This document shows, one piece after another, positions 44,671-55,699 of a stretch of DNA of 64,000 nucleotides (its first letter is position 1; every line of letters begins with the position of its first letter). Below the pieces are notes generated by a model. The model made no database searches and was not told the DNA's origin. It was given only the letters and a program-made list of their open reading frames with translations. The position numbers and the translations under genes were made by a program. Source of the DNA: Marinobacter shengliensis (GTDB taxonomy: Bacteria > Pseudomonadota > Gammaproteobacteria > Pseudomonadales > Oleiphilaceae); assembly GCF_003007715.1 (NCBI RefSeq), contig NZ_PXNO01000008.1:1-64000 (forward strand), written 5' to 3'.

Positions 44671-45309
44671 TTACTGGTAGTCCCGTTTGTGCTTGAATTC
44701 GCAAAGATCTTCAATCAGACAGGCCCCACACTTGGGCTTGCGGGCGGTACAGGTGTATCGGCCATGCAGAATCAGCCAATGGTGGGCATCCATCAGAAAC
44801 TCTTTAGGCACCAGCCTCATCAGTCGTTTCTCAACTTCGACCACATTTTTGCCCGGCGCAATACCGGTGCGGTTGGAAACCCGGAAAATATGGGTATCAA
44901 CCGCCATTGCAGGCTGTCGGAATGCTGTATTCAAAACCACGTTGGCGGTTTTACGACCAACGCCGGGCAGGGCTTCCAGGGCCTCACGGTTGTCCGGTAC
45001 CTGACTGTTGTGCTGCTCCATCAGAATCTTGCAGGTTTTGATGACATTCTCGGCTTTACTGTTAAACAGGCCGATGGTTTTTATATAGTCCTTCAGGCCG
45101 TCCACGCCCAAGGCGTAGATGGCCTCGGGTGTGTTGGCTACGGGATACAGTTTATCGGTGGCCTTGTTCACCCCTACGTCCGTTGCCTGAGCAGACAGAA
45201 TCACGGCAATCAGCAGCTCAAACGGCGTACTGTAGTTCAGCTCTGTCGTGGGATTGGGGTTTTCGTCCCGTAGCCGGGTGAAAATCTCAATGCGCTTCTG
45301 TTTGTTCAT
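44671..45309 (-). CDS. nth: Endonuclease III
   Basis: This 212-residue base-excision glycosylase/AP lyase acts on oxidised pyrimidines. The helix-hairpin-helix LPGVGRKTANVVLNTAF holds the catalytic lysine, VDTHIFRVSNR contains the conserved aspartate, and the C-terminal 4Fe-4S cluster is formed by C-x6-C-x2-C-x5-C. It ends the rsx transcript, the usual rsxE-nth arrangement. Confidence 0.97.
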   Translation of the reverse strand: MNKQKRIEIFTRLRDENPNPTTELNYSTPFELLIAVILSAQATDVGVNKATDKLYPVANTPEAIYALGVDGLKDYIKTIGLFNSKAENVIKTCKILMEQHNSQVPDNREALEALPGVGRKTANVVLNTAFRQPAMAVDTHIFRVSNRTGIAPGKNVVEVEKRLMRLVPKEFLMDAHHWLILHGRYTCTARKPKCGACLIEDLCEFKHKRDYQ

Positions 45310-45329
45310 CGTGGCTCAAAATTCATTGT

Positions 45330-46046
45330 TCAGGAAATGGTGCCGGTTACCCGTACCCGTTTACTGCCTACGCTGGTGCTTGCGGGCTCTGCCGCCTTCC
45401 GGCGCTCTTTGATCTGGTGGTCAATGCCGTTCTTGAGTGCAATCAGCAAGCCGAGACCAACGAAAGCCCCCGGCGGCAGTACCATAAACAGCATATCCGG
45501 GTAGTGTTCAAAGGGCCGGATCACCCAATCACTCGCCATGGGGCCCAGCAAAAGATGCATGTCTGCGAACAGGGTGCCCTGGCCAACGAGTTCCCGCATT
45601 CCACCCAGTACCACCAGCACCGCCAGAAAGCCGAGGCCCATCATCGCGCCGTCCAGCAGGGCCGGTAGCGGCGGGTTCTTGGATGCAAAGGCATCGGCAC
45701 GGCCCAGAATCGCGCAGTTGGTCACGATCAGCGGAATGAAAATGCCAAGAATCTGGTAAAGCTCGTAGGTGAAGGCCTGCATCAGCAATTCGGCACAGGT
45801 TACAAACGATGCAATGATCATCACAAACGCCGGAAGGCGGACGGATTCGTTGACGAAGTTACGGATGATGGAGACCGACAGGTTGGAGCCAATCAGTACC
45901 ATCAGCGTGGCGATACCGAGGCCAATGGCATTCACCACGGTGCTGGTTACGGCCAGCAGCGGGCATAAGCCGAGCACCTGAACCAGGGCAGGGTTATTGG
46001 TCCACAGGCCGTCTCTGATGATTTCAGCGGATGATTTAGTGGCCAT
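45330..46046 (-). CDS. rsxE: Electron transport complex subunit RsxE
   Basis: This 238-residue inner-membrane subunit of the Rnf/Rsx NADH:ferredoxin-type oxidoreductase has about six spans. Family segments [20 protein letters not shown] and [19 protein letters not shown] are clear. It is homologous to RsxA and last of the rsx genes before nth. Confidence 0.95.
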   Translation of the reverse strand: MATKSSAEIIRDGLWTNNPALVQVLGLCPLLAVTSTVVNAIGLGIATLMVLIGSNLSVSIIRNFVNESVRLPAFVMIIASFVTCAELLMQAFTYELYQILGIFIPLIVTNCAILGRADAFASKNPPLPALLDGAMMGLGFLAVLVVLGGMRELVGQGTLFADMHLLLGPMASDWVIRPFEHYPDMLFMVLPPGAFVGLGLLIALKNGIDHQIKERRKAAEPASTSVGSKRVRVTGTIS

Positions 46047-46048
46047 GA

Positions 46049-46750
46049 TCAGGAATGCTCCGCAGGAGTGGATTCACCGGCAATGGCTTCCGGAGTCAGG
46101 GTTCGGTTTCTGGGCGCGGGTGGTTCGTTCAGCCGCTCCCGGATAATATCCCGGTTCTGGCGGAAGTAGACCAGCGAATGCTGTACGGCTTTGACCACCG
46201 CCCGGGGGGTGATGGTGGCACCGGTAAACTGGTCAAACACACCACCGTTCTTTTTTACGTTCCACTGCTCGGCGGGCGGACTGCCCAGCGAGCGACCATC
46301 AAAACTGTACACCCAGTCGGATTTCCGGGTTTCAATACGGTCTCCGAGCCCCGGGGTTTCCCGGTGGTTAGTGACCCGCACACCCAGTATGCGGCCGTCC
46401 AGATCAATGCCTACCAGCAATCGGATTTCGCCGGAATAACCATCCGGAGCAACGGCTGGCAGGATCATGCCAATTGGCTGGCCATTGCGCCGGGCCACCC
46501 AGGCTTTGACCGGTTCACTGCCCGGTTGGCGAGCATTGGCGGGCAGAGTGATGACATCGCGCAGCATATCGTTGTCGTGCTGGTGTTCGGGGATAATCTC
46601 AAACAGGGCGCGCGCTTCGGCCCGCTCGGCCTGTTCCTGAATGCGGTCTTTGGTGATGCCCTGGGTCAGGGCAATGGTGCCACCCGTGATGACGGCAAAC
46701 AGCCCGAGGCCGATGGCACTGCGACGGATAGAGGTCGTAATGGCATTCAT
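46049..46750 (-). CDS. rsxG: Electron transport complex subunit RsxG
   Basis: This 233-residue protein has an N-terminal membrane anchor and a periplasmic domain. The flavinylation motif [15 protein letters not shown] carries the threonine that binds FMN covalently, and [18 protein letters not shown] is also typical. It lies 2 bp from rsxE and 3 bp from rsxD. Confidence 0.95.
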   Translation of the reverse strand: MNAITTSIRRSAIGLGLFAVITGGTIALTQGITKDRIQEQAERAEARALFEIIPEHQHDNDMLRDVITLPANARQPGSEPVKAWVARRNGQPIGMILPAVAPDGYSGEIRLLVGIDLDGRILGVRVTNHRETPGLGDRIETRKSDWVYSFDGRSLGSPPAEQWNVKKNGGVFDQFTGATITPRAVVKAVQHSLVYFRQNRDIIRERLNEPPAPRNRTLTPEAIAGESTPAEHS

Positions 46751-46753
46751 CGC

Positions 46754-47806
46754 TTAACCTCCACTCTTGCTGGGCACGCCACGCTTGGCCTTGTGATGAC
46801 CGTAGGTTCTGGGCGGGGTGTAGTGGTCGATAAACGGCACCGCGAAATTCATCAGCAGCACACTGAATGCTATTGCATCGGGGTAATTGCCCCAGGTTCG
46901 AATCAGATAAACCAGCACGCCAATGCCGGCGCCATAGATCAGCTTGCCCTGATGACTGGTGGCGGCGGATACCGGATCGGTGGCGATAAAGAACGCGCCC
47001 AGCATGGTGCCGCCGGCCAGTAAGTGAAGTTGCAACGGTGCATACAGATCGGCATTGCTACCGAATGCCAGACTCATCACAACGATGGCGGCCAGGAAAG
47101 CGACGGGTATATGCCAGGTGATGATTCGGAGCCAGATCAGTAACAGGCCGCCAGCCAGAAAGGCCAGGTTGACCCATTCCCAGCCACGGGCAACCAGGTC
47201 GCCAAAGGTTGGGTGCTGCAGCACTTCGGCGGCGGTGTGGGTGGCGATCTTGTGTTTGTATTCGTCCAGTGGCGTCGCCATGGTCCAGGCATCGATGGTG
47301 GTCTGGCTGGCGGAGAAGATAGTGGCCAGGGTTTCACCAACACCCGGTGCGCCACCCCATAGGGTTGCCGCCTGAGCCCAGTTGGTGGTCATTGCCACCG
47401 GGAAGGAAATGAGTGCCAGGGCATAGCCCACCATGGCCGGATTGAATGGGTTCGACCCAAGCCCGCCGTATAGCTGTTTAGCCACGACAATGGCGGAAAT
47501 CACCGCGATGGCGGAAACCCACCAGGGTGCGAACTGTGGCAGCGACAAGCCGAGCAGCAGACCGGTTACCGCGGCGGTATTGTCTTTCAGGAAAAATGAA
47601 ACAGGCTTGCTGCGCAATTTCAGGATCGCCGCTTCTGACGCCAGGGCCAGTGCGATACACCAGACCACATTGATCAGGTTGCCCCAGCCGAAGAACAGGG
47701 TCTGGGCGATCAGGCCGGGTATGGCTGCCAGAATAACCCAGAGCATAACCCGGGATGTCGGCCGGGCATTTCGGGCATGGGGTGATGACTGTTGAACTAA
47801 TGCCAT
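46754..47806 (-). CDS. rsxD: Electron transport complex subunit RsxD
   Basis: This 350-residue polytopic subunit shows the FMN-attachment region ([25 protein letters not shown], containing SxTxxT-like residues), and [18 protein letters not shown] is a family signature. Its spans form the membrane core with RsxA, E and G. Confidence 0.95.
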   Translation of the reverse strand: MALVQQSSPHARNARPTSRVMLWVILAAIPGLIAQTLFFGWGNLINVVWCIALALASEAAILKLRSKPVSFFLKDNTAAVTGLLLGLSLPQFAPWWVSAIAVISAIVVAKQLYGGLGSNPFNPAMVGYALALISFPVAMTTNWAQAATLWGGAPGVGETLATIFSASQTTIDAWTMATPLDEYKHKIATHTAAEVLQHPTFGDLVARGWEWVNLAFLAGGLLLIWLRIITWHIPVAFLAAIVVMSLAFGSNADLYAPLQLHLLAGGTMLGAFFIATDPVSAATSHQGKLIYGAGIGVLVYLIRTWGNYPDAIAFSVLLMNFAVPFIDHYTPPRTYGHHKAKRGVPSKSGG

Positions 47807-47827
47807 AAACGATAAGCCTGCAATGGG

Positions 47828-49654
47828 TTACTCAGAGGACGCATCCGAGGTGTTGTCGGCCATCTGGCCCCGGGCCTCGGCCAGGGCCTCACGGGCCCGT
47901 TCCACCCGGTCGTGATTCTTGGCTACTGCCCGTTCCAGCTTCTCCACGTTGTCGGCCTGCTGGGCCCTGGCTTCCTCCAGCATGCCCTGCATGGTGCTGA
48001 GTTTGGTTTCGGCCTGCATCAGCTGCTTTTCCAGTGTTTCAATATCGGGCTGTTCAACGGCGGGCGCAGCTGCCGGCGCCGGTTCCGCTGTCTGGGCGGC
48101 CTTGGCTTTCTTGCGCTCAAGGGCCTGTTGCACCAGCGCCGCTTTGGCCGCGCGCTCATCGGTGGCTTCTCCCTGGGCGACCGACTGTTCCGCTTCGGTC
48201 TGTTTCTGGGCCTGGGCTTCGGCAGCCGCCTTTGCCCGTTCCTTGCGCCGCAGCTCTTTCTCCTGCTGTTCCCGCTCCAACCGGGCCTGGCGGGCTTCAA
48301 AGCGCTCGCGGGCGTGGTCGGATTTCAGCTGCTCCGCACGCTGCTTGCGGATCTCATCCTTGGCGTAGCGATAGTACTGGACGAGGGGAATGGAGCTTGG
48401 GCAGACGTAGGAGCAGGCGCCACACTCGATACAATCAAACAGGTTCAGGTGTTCCGCTTTCTCGAATTCAGAGGCCTTCGAGTACCAGAACAGTTGCTGG
48501 GGCAGCAGTTCCATCGGGCAGGCCTCGGCACACTGGCTGCAGCGAATACAGGGCTGTTCCGGTGGCGGTGCCGGTAATTCGTCAGCGGTGGCGGCAATGA
48601 TGCAGTTGGATGTTTTAACCAGCGGTATGGTGTCTGTGGTGAGGGTGTAGCCCATCATGGGCCCGCCAAGCACCAGCCGGTTCAGTTGGCTCTTCTGTAA
48701 CCCGCCGCTCTCAAGCAGGTAACTGGCCGGCGTCCCGACCAGTATTTCGAAGTTGCCCGGCTCACGAACCGCCTTGCCGGTAACCGTGACAATGCGGGAT
48801 ATCAACGGCTTGCCTTCGAAAACAGCCCGGGACACCGCCATTGCGGTGCCGACGTTCTGGCACATCACGCCGATATCAGCGGGAATGCCGCCACTGGGCA
48901 CTTCCAGGCCAGTCAGAATCTGGACCAGCTGTTTTTCCCCGCCGGATGGATATTTGGTGGGAATCACCGCAATTTCAATCTGGGTGCCCTGGACCGCTTT
49001 CCGCATGGCGGCAATGGCCTCAGGCTTGTTGTCTTCAATACCAACCACGCAACGGGACGGCCGAAGAATCCAGGCCATGACCTTCAGACCATTGACCACT
49101 TCTGCCGCGTGTTCGCGCATTGTCATGTCATCGGCGGTGATGTAAGGCTCGCATTCGGCACCATTGAGAATCAGGGTTTCGACTTTACGATCCCGGGGAG
49201 GGCGCAGTTTGATGTCGGTAGGGAAGCCCGCGCCGCCCATACCGGCAATACCGGCTTCCCGGATCAGGTCCAGCACCGCCTCCCGATCCAGTTTGTGATA
49301 ATCGCCGATGGGCTCAAGTTGGCACCACTGGTCTTCGCCATCGGGTTTCAGCACCACGCACCAGTCAGACATGCCAGAAGGGTGCGGAACCGGTCGCAGT
49401 TCAATGGCTTCGATAACGCCAGATGTAGACGCATGCACCGGCACGCCCATGCCCGTAGTGACATCCGCAATCTTTTGGCCCTTGAGTACACGCTCGCCAA
49501 CCTCAACAATGACTTCAGCCGGCTCACCGATGTGCTGTTGTAGCGGCAGTACCAGCCGCTCGGGTATGCCGGCCCTGCGAATGGGGCGGCCGGTAGACTG
49601 ATGTTTGTTTTCAGACGGATGAACGCCGCCGGAAAAATCCCATAGTTGCGTCAT
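47828..49654 (-). CDS. rsxC: Electron transport complex subunit RsxC
   Basis: The protein has 608 residues. The N-terminal part is NuoF-like (GIAGMGGAGFPTDIKL for NADH/FMN). Two 4Fe-4S motifs follow (CIRCSQCAEACPMELLP and CIECGACSYVCPSSIPLV). From about residue 435 on lies a long Ala/Glu/Lys/Arg-rich tail with predicted coiled coil, a variable feature of RsxC. It is the peripheral subunit that takes electrons from NADH. Its start overlaps the rsxB stop codon by one base. Confidence 0.95.
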   Translation of the reverse strand: MTQLWDFSGGVHPSENKHQSTGRPIRRAGIPERLVLPLQQHIGEPAEVIVEVGERVLKGQKIADVTTGMGVPVHASTSGVIEAIELRPVPHPSGMSDWCVVLKPDGEDQWCQLEPIGDYHKLDREAVLDLIREAGIAGMGGAGFPTDIKLRPPRDRKVETLILNGAECEPYITADDMTMREHAAEVVNGLKVMAWILRPSRCVVGIEDNKPEAIAAMRKAVQGTQIEIAVIPTKYPSGGEKQLVQILTGLEVPSGGIPADIGVMCQNVGTAMAVSRAVFEGKPLISRIVTVTGKAVREPGNFEILVGTPASYLLESGGLQKSQLNRLVLGGPMMGYTLTTDTIPLVKTSNCIIAATADELPAPPPEQPCIRCSQCAEACPMELLPQQLFWYSKASEFEKAEHLNLFDCIECGACSYVCPSSIPLVQYYRYAKDEIRKQRAEQLKSDHARERFEARQARLEREQQEKELRRKERAKAAAEAQAQKQTEAEQSVAQGEATDERAAKAALVQQALERKKAKAAQTAEPAPAAAPAVEQPDIETLEKQLMQAETKLSTMQGMLEEARAQQADNVEKLERAVAKNHDRVERAREALAEARGQMADNTSDASSE

Positions 49655-50232
49655 CAGGCTAGGGCTCCCTGGCGATCAGTAGCAATAAGGGTTGGTTCCG
49701 GAGGAGACCAGGTCCAGCTTCGGATGTCCGGTTCAATGGTGACCATGTCAATACAGTCTACCGGGCAGGGCTCCACGCACAGGTCACAGCCGGTACATTC
49801 GCTCTCAATAACCGTGTGCATGTGTTTTGCGGAACCTAGGATGGCATCCACCGGGCAAGCCTGAATGCATTTGGTGCAGCCAATGCATTCATCTTCTCGA
49901 ATAACCGCGACCCGCTTGGCCTGAGCCACACCATGTTCGGCGTCCAGCGGTTGGGGTTCCACATCCAGCAGATCGGCCAGGGCCTTGATGGTGGTTTCGC
50001 CACCGGGTGGGCACTTGTTGATCGCGTCGCCGTTGGCAATGGCTTCGGCGTAGGGGCGGCAGCCGGGAAAACCGCATTGGCCGCATTGAGTTTGAGGCAG
50101 CAGGGCATCTATCTGTTCAACCAGTGGGTTGCCCTCGACCTTAAAGCGCTCGGAAGCAAAGCCCAGTAACCCGCCGAACACCAGGGCCAGGGCAAGCAAC
50201 ACCACAACGGCAATCAGGAAACTTGTCCACAT
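49654..50232 (-). CDS. rsxB: Electron transport complex subunit RsxB
   Basis: This 192-residue iron-sulfur protein has an N-terminal membrane anchor, a [16 protein letters not shown] cluster motif, and two ferredoxin motifs ([32 protein letters not shown]). It relays electrons inside the complex. Confidence 0.96.
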   Translation of the reverse strand: MWTSFLIAVVVLLALALVFGGLLGFASERFKVEGNPLVEQIDALLPQTQCGQCGFPGCRPYAEAIANGDAINKCPPGGETTIKALADLLDVEPQPLDAEHGVAQAKRVAVIREDECIGCTKCIQACPVDAILGSAKHMHTVIESECTGCDLCVEPCPVDCIDMVTIEPDIRSWTWSPPEPTLIATDRQGALA

Positions 50233-50247
50233 AAATCAACCGCTCCG

Positions 50248-50829
50248 TCAGACCGCAACCAGGCCAGTGAAACCCAGGAATGCCAGTGCCATCAAGCCTG
50301 CGGTGATCAAGCCGATAGACGCGCCCCGGAAGGCTACTGGTACATCAGACACGGCAATCCTCTCCCGCATGGCTGCAAACAGTACCAGCACCAGCGAGAA
50401 GCCCGCGGCAGCACCGAAGCCGTACAAAACGGATTCAACAAAGTTGTTGTTCTTGTTGATGTTCAACAAGGCAACACCCAGTACCGCGCAGTTGGTGGTG
50501 ATCAGCGGAAGGAAAATGCCCAGCACACGGTAAAGCAGGGGGCTGGTCTTGCGAACCACCATTTCGGTGAACTGAACCACCACGGCAATCACCAGAATAA
50601 AGGTGATCGTTCTCAGGAACGCCAGATCAAGGGGTTCCAGCAAATAGGTATAAGCCAGGTAACTGCACACCGATGCCAGTGTCAGCACAAACGTGGTGGC
50701 CAGGGACATACCCATGGCGGTCTCCAGCTTGCCGGAAACCCCCATGAACGGACACAGCCCCAGGAACTGCACCAGAACAAAGTTGTTTACCAGGATGGTA
50801 CTGACCAGTATCAGCAAATACTCTGTCAT
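50248..50829 (-). CDS. rsxA: Electron transport complex subunit RsxA
   Basis: This 193-residue, six-span inner-membrane subunit has the family starts [19 protein letters not shown] and [14 protein letters not shown]. The first rsx gene begins 24 bp after metG on the same strand. In E. coli the complex keeps SoxR reduced; in other bacteria it couples NADH and ferredoxin pools to ion movement. Which applies here cannot be read from sequence. Confidence 0.96.
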   Translation of the reverse strand: MTEYLLILVSTILVNNFVLVQFLGLCPFMGVSGKLETAMGMSLATTFVLTLASVCSYLAYTYLLEPLDLAFLRTITFILVIAVVVQFTEMVVRKTSPLLYRVLGIFLPLITTNCAVLGVALLNINKNNNFVESVLYGFGAAAGFSLVLVLFAAMRERIAVSDVPVAFRGASIGLITAGLMALAFLGFTGLVAV

Positions 50830-50853
50830 CGGAGTGTCTCTGCCTGTTGCTGC

Positions 50854-52890
50854 TTACATGACCCGCATGCCGGGAGTGGCACCGGAATCGGGCGACAGAA
50901 TGAAAATCTCTTTGCCACCGGGGCCTGCTGCCAGGACCATCCCTTCTGACATGCCAAACTTCATCTTCCGGGGTTTCAGGTTGGCCACCATCACGGTCAT
51001 ACGGCCTTCCAGGTCTTCCGGTTTGTAAGCGGATTTGATACCAGCAAACACATTGCGCTCGCCATGCCCCACATCAAGAGTCAGGCGAAGAAGCTTGTCG
51101 GCGCCTTCAACATGTTCGGCTTTGACAATTTTCGCCACGCGAAGATCCACTTTAGCGAAATCCGGGAACTCGATTTCATCGGCAACCGGCTCCAACTCCC
51201 GCGGAGCGTCTTTTTTTGCATGACCCTGGGCCGCTGGCAGCTCGTCTTTCGAGGCATCCAGCATTTTCTCGATCTGCACCATGTCGACCCGGTTCATCAG
51301 GGGCTTGAACTTGTCGATACCATGATCTTCCAGAAGTTCATGGCGGCGATTCCAGTTCAGCCGGTCATTCAGGAACGATTCGGAGGCCTGGGCCATCTTG
51401 GGCAGTACTGGTGCCAGATACGTGATCAGCAGGCGGAACATGTTGATGGCGTTGGTACAGATGGCCTGCAGCTTGTCGTCCTGCCCTTCCTGCTTGGCGA
51501 TCACCCACGGCTGCTCGTCGTTCACGTACTGGTTGGCAATGTCGGCCAACTCCATAATCCGGCGCATGGCGCGGCCGAATTCGCGAGTTTCGTAGAACTC
51601 GGCAATCTGCTCGCCGGCGTCAATAAATTCTTTCAGTTTGTCCTGTTCGGTGACCCTGCCCAGCTTGCCGTCAAAGCGCTTGGTGATGAACCCGGCGCTG
51701 CGGCTGGCGATGTTCACCACCTTGCCCACCAGGTCTGAGTTCACCCGGGCAGCGAAGTCTTCCAGGTTCAAGTCCATGTCATCCACACCACCGGTCAGCT
51801 TGGCGGCGAAGTAGTAGCGCAGGTATTCCGGGTCCAGATGGTCCAGGTAGGTGCGCGCCATGATGAAGGTGCCACGGGATTTGGACATCTTCTTGCCGTT
51901 GACCGTGACAAAACCATGGGCCCAGACCGCCGTTGGCGTGCGGAAACCGGCATCGTGCAACATGGATGGCCAGAAAAGGGCGTGGAAGTTGATGATGTCC
52001 TTGCCAATGAAGTGGTACACCTCAGCAGAGGAATCCTTCTTCCAGAAATGCTCGAAATCGATACCTTCGCGGTTACACAGGTTCTTGAAGCTGGCGAGGT
52101 AACCGATGGGGGCGTCCAGCCAGACATAGAAGTACTTACCGGGCGCATCCGGAATCTCGAACCCGAAATAGGGCGCATCCCGGCTGATATCCCACTCCTG
52201 CAGGCCCGCATCCAGCCACTCGGCCAGCTTGTTGGCCACCTGCGGCTGCAGGGCTCCACTGCGGGTCCACTTGCTCAGGAAATCGTGGAACTCCGGCAGC
52301 TTGAAGAAATAGTGCTCAGACTCCTTCTCAACCGGCGTAGCGCCCGACACCGCAGAACGGGGATTAATCAGCTCGGCAGGCGTGTAGGTGGCTCCACAGG
52401 CTTCGCAGTTATCGCCGTACTGATCTTCCGCCTTACACTTGGGGCAAGTGCCTTTGATGAACCGGTCCGCCAGGAACATCTCTTTTTCGGGATCAAAGAA
52501 CTGGGTGATCTTGCGCGTGGCAATATGATCATTGTCTTTGAGCTGGCGGTAGATGTACTCGGAGAAATACTGGTTCTCTTCCGAGTGCGTGGAATGGTAA
52601 TTATCGAAACGGATATGGAAACCAGAGAAGTCTTCCTGATGCTCCTGGCGAATCCGGTCAATCAGTTGCTCCGGGGTAATCCCCTCACGCTCGGCCCGCA
52701 ACATGATGGCAGTGCCATGGGCATCGTCGGCGCAAACGTAGTAGCAGTTGTGGCCACGCATATTCTGATAGCGCACCCAGATGTCGGTCTGAATGTATTC
52801 CAGCAGGTGCCCCAGATGAATGGGCCCATTGGCGTAGGGCAGGGCGCTGGTAACCAGGATATCGCGCTGTTGCTTGCTAGCTTGCGTCAT
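50854..52890 (-). CDS. metG: Methionyl-tRNA synthetase
   Basis: This 678-residue class I synthetase has HIGH-type [10 protein letters not shown] near the N-terminus, zinc-binding knuckles (CPKC, CEAC), [10 protein letters not shown], an anticodon-binding helical domain and a C-terminal EMAP/Trbp tRNA-binding domain (about 575-678). The length is normal. It is divergent from apbC, the conserved metG-apbC arrangement, and leads into the rsx operon. Confidence 0.97.
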   Translation of the reverse strand: MTQASKQQRDILVTSALPYANGPIHLGHLLEYIQTDIWVRYQNMRGHNCYYVCADDAHGTAIMLRAEREGITPEQLIDRIRQEHQEDFSGFHIRFDNYHSTHSEENQYFSEYIYRQLKDNDHIATRKITQFFDPEKEMFLADRFIKGTCPKCKAEDQYGDNCEACGATYTPAELINPRSAVSGATPVEKESEHYFFKLPEFHDFLSKWTRSGALQPQVANKLAEWLDAGLQEWDISRDAPYFGFEIPDAPGKYFYVWLDAPIGYLASFKNLCNREGIDFEHFWKKDSSAEVYHFIGKDIINFHALFWPSMLHDAGFRTPTAVWAHGFVTVNGKKMSKSRGTFIMARTYLDHLDPEYLRYYFAAKLTGGVDDMDLNLEDFAARVNSDLVGKVVNIASRSAGFITKRFDGKLGRVTEQDKLKEFIDAGEQIAEFYETREFGRAMRRIMELADIANQYVNDEQPWVIAKQEGQDDKLQAICTNAINMFRLLITYLAPVLPKMAQASESFLNDRLNWNRRHELLEDHGIDKFKPLMNRVDMVQIEKMLDASKDELPAAQGHAKKDAPRELEPVADEIEFPDFAKVDLRVAKIVKAEHVEGADKLLRLTLDVGHGERNVFAGIKSAYKPEDLEGRMTVMVANLKPRKMKFGMSEGMVLAAGPGGKEIFILSPDSGATPGMRVM

Positions 52891-53070
52891 GGTGATGTCC
52901 GAACCTTATGTTGAGTCGGGTTGGAAAGACAAAAACGGGGTTCCGGTGACAATCGCAATTGATTGTTCCGGGTAAAGACCCCATATGGTCAGAAACGGGC
53001 ACAGATGATACCTTCCAAGCCATCATTTTTCACCTGCATTCAAGCTTATGAGCTTATTCCGGAGACCCCG

Positions 53071-54171
53071 ATGACCCAGATTTCCCAACAGGCCCTAGAA
53101 ACCGCCGTCAAAGAATACCGAGACCCCTATCTCAACAAGGACCTGTACGCACTGGGTGCCGTGAAAAACCTGACCGCTGACGACAACGGCAAGGTCACCC
53201 TCATGGTGGAATTGCCGTACCCCTCCAAGGGCATCGCCGGCGGCCTGAAACAGATCGTCGCCAATGCCCTGGAATTTGTGGATGGCGTGGAAAGCGCTGA
53301 AGTTCACGTGGCCCAGAAGATCCACAGTTACAAAACCAACAAAGACCTCCCGGCCGTGCCGGGCGTGAAAAACATCATCGCCGTGGCCTCCGGCAAAGGC
53401 GGCGTGGGCAAATCCACCACTGCCGTCAACCTCGCCCTGGCCCTGCAGGCCGAGGGCGCCCGGGTTGGCATCCTCGACGCCGACATCTACGGCCCCAGCA
53501 TCGGCATGATGCTCGGCGTACCCGAAGGCAAACGCCCGGACGTGCGAGAAAACAAATACTTCGTCCCCATGCAGGCCCACGGCCTGCAAGCCAACTCCAT
53601 GGCCTTCGTCACCACCGACAAAACCCCCATGGTCTGGCGCGGCCCCATGGTCAGCGGCGCTGTGATGCAGCTGCTCCAGCAAACCCTGTGGGATGAACTC
53701 GACTACCTTATCATCGACATGCCCCCCGGCACCGGCGACATCCAGCTCACCCTGGCCCAGAAAGTCCCGGTCACCGGCGCCGTCATCGTCACCACCCCCC
53801 AGGACATCGCCCTGCTGGACGGAAAAAAAGGCATCGAAATGTTCCGCAAAGTCGACATCCCGGTACTGGGCGTGGTCGAAAATATGAGCGTGCACATCTG
53901 CTCCAACTGCGGCCACGAAGAACCCCTCTTCGGCCACGGCGGCGGCGAACGCATCGCAGAAGAATACGAAACCACCCTCCTGGGCCAGCTACCCCTGCAC
54001 ATGACCATCCGCGAACAAACCGACAGCGGCGCCCCGACCGTCGCGGCTGAACCGGATTCCGAAGTGGCCCGGCGGTACCTCGATATCGCCAGAAGGGTAG
54101 GGGCGGAGCTGTCTACCCGGGAGCGGAACCTTGGTGGGACTATCTCCAGTGTTTCTGTAACGGAACACTGA
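53071..54171 (+). CDS. apbC: Iron-sulfur cluster carrier ApbC (Mrp)
   Basis: This 366-residue P-loop ATPase of the MinD/Mrp group carries Fe-S clusters. The N-terminal MIP18-type domain (about 1-85), deviant Walker A (VASGKGGVGKSTTAV) and cluster-binding CSNC pair near residue 280 are visible. The start at 53071 follows GGAG and matches the family; the reading frame extends upstream without a good start. The third base of codons is strongly C in the second half. Confidence 0.94.
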   Translation: MTQISQQALETAVKEYRDPYLNKDLYALGAVKNLTADDNGKVTLMVELPYPSKGIAGGLKQIVANALEFVDGVESAEVHVAQKIHSYKTNKDLPAVPGVKNIIAVASGKGGVGKSTTAVNLALALQAEGARVGILDADIYGPSIGMMLGVPEGKRPDVRENKYFVPMQAHGLQANSMAFVTTDKTPMVWRGPMVSGAVMQLLQQTLWDELDYLIIDMPPGTGDIQLTLAQKVPVTGAVIVTTPQDIALLDGKKGIEMFRKVDIPVLGVVENMSVHICSNCGHEEPLFGHGGGERIAEEYETTLLGQLPLHMTIREQTDSGAPTVAAEPDSEVARRYLDIARRVGAELSTRERNLGGTISSVSVTEH

Positions 54172-54471
54172 GCCGCCTGTTCAGTTAGTCTTGCCCTAAG
54201 CCTGTCTGATTAATCAGGCCTGTCGTAAGGCGATTCCTGAGCAGTCTGCGTAGAGGAAGTGAGGGGCGCTTTCCAAAAATCTCGGAGGCCATGGATGGCC
54301 GGAGCGAAGCGCACATGGATGTGCTCGTAGCGTTTTTTGGAAAGCGCCCCTCACTTCCTCTGACTCCAAGCTCACAGGCTACAGCGAGCACGAACGCCGA
54401 GGCTTCGACAGTCACTGAAGTACAAGGTAAACTACGCCCCAATTTTTCCCAGCTGGAAACGAGAATTCACC
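54172..54471 (+). repeat. 300-bp intergenic region with three-way-junction element, copy C (apbC-dcd)
   Basis: The element spans 54252-54361. Its 28-bp outer arms (54252-54279 and 54334-54361) are perfectly complementary. The plus-strand core has GGCCATGGATGGCC (54287-54300) and GCACATGGATGTGC (54311-54324), both 6-bp hairpins with a GG apex, then GTAGCGTTTT before the right arm. Copies A and B share the core in the opposite orientation. Left of it, a small CCTGTCTGATTAATCAGG palindrome lies near 54201-54219. The rest, up to the dcd start, shows no gene. Confidence 0.75.
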
Positions 54472-55038
54472 ATGAGCATCAAATCCGACAAGTGGATCCG
54501 CCGGATGTCCGAACAACACGGCATGATCGAACCCTTCGAAGCCGGCCAAGTTCGGGAAAGCGAAAAGGGCCGCGTCATCTCCTACGGCACCTCAAGCTAC
54601 GGCTACGACGTACGCTGCAGCAACGAATTCAAAATCTTCACCAACGTCCACAGCGCCACCGTAGACCCAAAGAACTTCGATGAAAACAGCTTCGTCAACT
54701 ACACCGGCGACGTCTGCATCATCCCGCCGAACAGCTTCGCCCTGGCGCGCACCGTGGAATACTTCCGCATCCCCAGAAGCGTACTCACCATCTGCCTGGG
54801 CAAAAGCACCTACGCCCGCTGCGGCATCATCGTCAACGTTACCCCGCTGGAACCAGAGTGGGAAGGCCAGGTAACCCTGGAGTTCTCCAACACCACCAAC
54901 CTGCCAGCGAAAATCTACGCCAACGAAGGCGTCGCCCAGATGCTGTTCTTCGAATCCGACGAAATCTGCGAAACCAGCTACAAAGACCGGGGCGGCAAGT
55001 ACCTTGGCCAGACCGGCGTGACCCTGCCCAGGACATGA
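54472..55038 (+). CDS. dcd: dCTP deaminase
   Basis: This 188-residue enzyme deaminates dCTP to dUTP for thymidylate synthesis. Motifs are [18 protein letters not shown], the substrate-binding [18 protein letters not shown] and [20 protein letters not shown] with the catalytic glutamate. The stop overlaps the following gene by 4 bases. Confidence 0.97.
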   Translation: MSIKSDKWIRRMSEQHGMIEPFEAGQVRESEKGRVISYGTSSYGYDVRCSNEFKIFTNVHSATVDPKNFDENSFVNYTGDVCIIPPNSFALARTVEYFRIPRSVLTICLGKSTYARCGIIVNVTPLEPEWEGQVTLEFSNTTNLPAKIYANEGVAQMLFFESDEICETSYKDRGGKYLGQTGVTLPRT

Positions 55039-55634
55039 ACGCCAACCAGTTTCTTAAAGCCGTCTCACAACTGCAGGGCTGGCGCGAATGCGCCTTCCTG
55101 CTGGCTCTGGCCGAACGGGCCTTCCCCAACTACGCCCTGTTCGCTGACGCCGTTGGCATGAAAAGCGGTGGCAAAATGCGCCAGCTGCTTGACCTGGCCT
55201 GGGATACACTCCAGCAGGAGGCAACCGAAGCGGCCATCCCCCAGTTGCTCACCAAGCTCGAGAGCCTGAGCCCCAACGTTGACGACTATGACGCTTACGG
55301 TGTTTACCCGGCCTTCGACTTTTGCCAGTTGCTGGAACAGGCACTGCTCAACCGCCTGAACCCCAACAAACATCGTGCAACCGACGCATCCCAGCTGGCC
55401 ACCAGGACCATTATGGACTTCGTTGAAATGTCCGAGGGTGAAGAACTGGATGAAGACCAGTTGGTGCGCCTGTTTGAACAGCATCCGCTGCTCAAGGAAG
55501 ATAAAATCTTCCAACGCGACACCGTGCTGGCCCTCAAGCGCCAGCGCACGCCACTGGAAGACTTTATCGCCGAACTCAAGGCGGATGCCGCCAACGACGG
55601 CGTCAGCAATCTCGGTATTTCCCTCGATAGCTGA
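55035..55634 (+). CDS. YjaG-family protein (DUF416)
   Basis: This 199-residue cytosolic, mostly helical protein has the N-terminal [21 protein letters not shown] typical of YjaG/DUF416. Function is unknown. The ATG overlaps the dcd stop (ATGA), so translation is coupled. Confidence 0.85.
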   Translation: MNANQFLKAVSQLQGWRECAFLLALAERAFPNYALFADAVGMKSGGKMRQLLDLAWDTLQQEATEAAIPQLLTKLESLSPNVDDYDAYGVYPAFDFCQLLEQALLNRLNPNKHRATDASQLATRTIMDFVEMSEGEELDEDQLVRLFEQHPLLKEDKIFQRDTVLALKRQRTPLEDFIAELKADAANDGVSNLGISLDS

Positions 55635-55699
55635 GCCGCTCCGGCTCACGCTACACTTATCAGCTACCTATTGAATTGCCTGTAGAACGGATCAGCGCC

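Noticed and set aside
54291..54683. Plus-strand open frame across element C into dcd
   Set aside because: It runs through the intergenic element in a different frame from dcd and has repeat-derived, low-complexity sequence; a spurious frame created by the repeat.
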